Assembly: GCA_024349245.1 (NCBI GenBank)
Contig: JALDNG010000022.1
Span: 12,408,501-12,472,500 of the forward strand
From: Neodontobutis hainanensis
Lineage: Eukaryota; Chordata; Actinopteri; Gobiiformes; Odontobutidae
Length of the DNA: 64,000 nucleotides
Direction: 5' to 3'
Each line of letters opens with the position of its first letter. Positions within the stretch are counted from its first letter, which is position 1. The notes below the pieces were generated by a model, which saw only the letters and a list, made by a program, of their open reading frames with translations, had not been told where the DNA came from and searched no databases. The position numbers and the translations under genes were made by a program. Shown piece after piece: positions 61,907 through 64,000 of this stretch.

Positions 61907-64000
61907 TTTATAAATTCAATCCAGAATAAACCCATCAGAAAGCATATAAAGAGTTGCCTACTTATACACTGATTGGTGCACATGGTTATTTGGCCACTAT
62001 CTGCTCATATACAGCAATAATCTCTTTTAATGATTGCCTCTTTAATTGGCATCCATTCAGGTAAAGGTTTCAGGCCTTTCCTCCCTCCAACACTATGTTA
62101 GCAAGGACTACCTGGCATCTTTCATTGGCATTCTTTAACTAACAAACACAAACTAACAAATGCTGGGTTTACCAACAGTACAACATATGTGTGAATTATC
62201 AGTCCAGTTTTCACAGAATTCAATGAGATACTTAAATTAACATGCTATAGTGAAATACAAAATCCAACAGCAACAAGTGAAGCTAATGTGAAAGCTTCTG
62301 GGGTGCATTCCCTCAATGTGTGTGTTTTAGGAAATAGTGGGTGTTTATGTTTGCCCCTGTGTGTCATGGCTCCCTTTGCCCATTCTGCACAGGCCAGATA
62401 ACAGCAATGAATTATCTGAAGGGACACAAAAAGGATAGAAGGGGATTTTTATCTGTTTTTAAAATATTATGCTGGGCCCATTCCATGTGCTCTGAAAATG
62501 ATGAATGCACACTTTCTCTGCTGTCCCCATAGACTTTAAACATCTAACAACCTCACCTTTCTCAGGTCTTTTATCAGTGTTGTCACAGCACTGGAAGAGA
62601 AAGCAAATGCTCTCTAGATAAAACTAATACCTAACAGGTGAATAACAGTAACCTCAAATGTTTTTAGATTTTTTTTTGTGTGAAATCACCAGCATTTACC
62701 TACAGTGTTGTCTTTTTCACTTAATCATTGATGACATAGAAACAGCAGAGATTTATTTACAGATTTGTTTTAGTTTTTTTTTTTTTTACAGAATTTCAGA
62801 GACTTTGACAAACTAGATTAAAATAAGCACCAGTTAGCACATTTCTATCTATAATAAAGCACAAACAATAATTCATTTATACATTTAGATAAAACAATAT
62901 CCAAAGATGTCAGACAAACCACTTTAAACTCCATCAGTGTTTTTGTTATGATTCAAATAAAAGTGTGTCAAAGTAAAAATAAAATAACTTCAATCGTTAA
63001 AGTCGTCATCTAACTATGTTCAGGCTATAATTCAAACTAAGTGTTCAGATGTAATTTAACAGCCTAATTTCTGCTTCTCTAACAGTCTAAAGCTAATTTT
63101 CATGTTTCATCAAATTATTTTACTTTTATTTTCTTTAGTGGTGGGGGATATTTCTTGCTGATCACACTACATCTCACTACCCTGACATCTTCTGACACTT
63201 ATTGCTATCTTGTATTACATCTATGCAAACCACTGAGATGTGTGTCTTTTTGCATTACAGTTTGCACATAGTATCTGGTTGATTTATTGATTCGAAGTGA
63301 TACTGTATTTCCATATTAGAAACACTCTAGAGTTAGATTGTGACCACCTCTTCTAAACTGCCTTATTGTGGTGGGGTTGGTTTGTACCCAACTGTGATAC
63401 ATCTGGGGAAAGAAGGTCTACACTTTGGTTCAAAGGTTGAAGGTGCCATTCTTAAGTTTGAAATTCTTAAAAGTTCCAGCTGTTATTCTGCTACCAATAA
63501 CACCCAAACCACAGGCTACACAACTATACATTTTTCAGTCAAAGAGCAGTTATTTGAACTGTTAGTGTTATATGATTACAGCTCTGAAATGCATCAGAGG
63601 AAGCCTAATCAAGTCAACATGGCTGTTGTTTCACAGGAGCCTACAGGGGCTATGACCCCATGCTTCCATAAATGCACTTACAGCTTAAATATGTGACAAA
63701 ATACCATTAAAGTTTACAGGCTGGGCCTCTTGGGGTGGGGCTATCTTTCACCTGCTCTGGAGACACGGGGGAAGTAGAGAATGGATCTGCCAAGTACCTT
63801 CACAAGGGTTTTACATACATCTCACACTCATTCCTGTTTTTACTTGTTCAGTTGGCCAGTGTCATAGAAGCTGTGGGAAGGAGAGAAAATGTAAACATCC
63901 TGAAGCATCTCAGATGAGACTACTGCTGCCGGAGTGTCATTTAAAAGAAAATACTGAGTTCTAGGTGACAAAGAAATTTACTTCCTAAAGATATGTTTAC

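Overview
The window looks like a piece of a ray-finned fish nuclear genome. It is AT-rich and mostly non-coding. It has long pure dinucleotide microsatellites, a decayed Tc1-type transposon, a decayed LINE reverse transcriptase and tRNA-derived SINEs with a teleost-style 3' tail. It has no bacterial-style gene packing. Species cannot be read from the sequence.

Only one gene is supported: the middle of gmds (GDP-mannose 4,6-dehydratase, first committed enzyme of de novo GDP-fucose synthesis) on the + strand. Three consecutive exons lie at 21517-21709, 23039-23143 and 31327-31454. They join in frame to 426 nt (142 codons) and match about residues 116-257 of the 372-residue human enzyme. They carry the catalytic Thr and Glu (STSE) and the Tyr and Lys of the SDR YxxxK motif, with the Tyr and Lys on opposite sides of an intron. 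I found no earlier or later gmds exon, so the flanking introns run past both window ends (at least 21.5 kb upstream and at least 32.5 kb downstream).

Layout: 1-21516 is upstream intron, with a 0.4 kb MITE-like element (8.8-9.2 kb), tRNA-like SINE remnants (10.7 and 20.7-20.9 kb) and an 84-unit GT tract (12.25 kb). 21.5-31.5 kb is the exon cluster, with a 1.3 kb and an 8.2 kb intron; the larger intron holds a strong CTCF-type motif and a perfect DR1 nuclear-receptor motif. 31455-64000 is downstream intron, with the dead LINE RT (33.65-34.45 kb), a regulatory-looking block (35.4-35.5 kb), the dead Tc1 transposase (41.2-42.1 kb), a roughly 100-unit AT tract (43.16 kb), a possible fold-back element (49.6-50.3 kb), a compound CA tract (55.5 kb), two SINE copies (56.7 and 61.7 kb) and an L2-like LINE tail (60.4 kb).

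The remaining open reading frames are short, often microsatellite-encoded, and resemble no family I recognise. I see no convincing undescribed system. The most useful leads are the motif-bearing non-coding blocks and the structure of the repeats.
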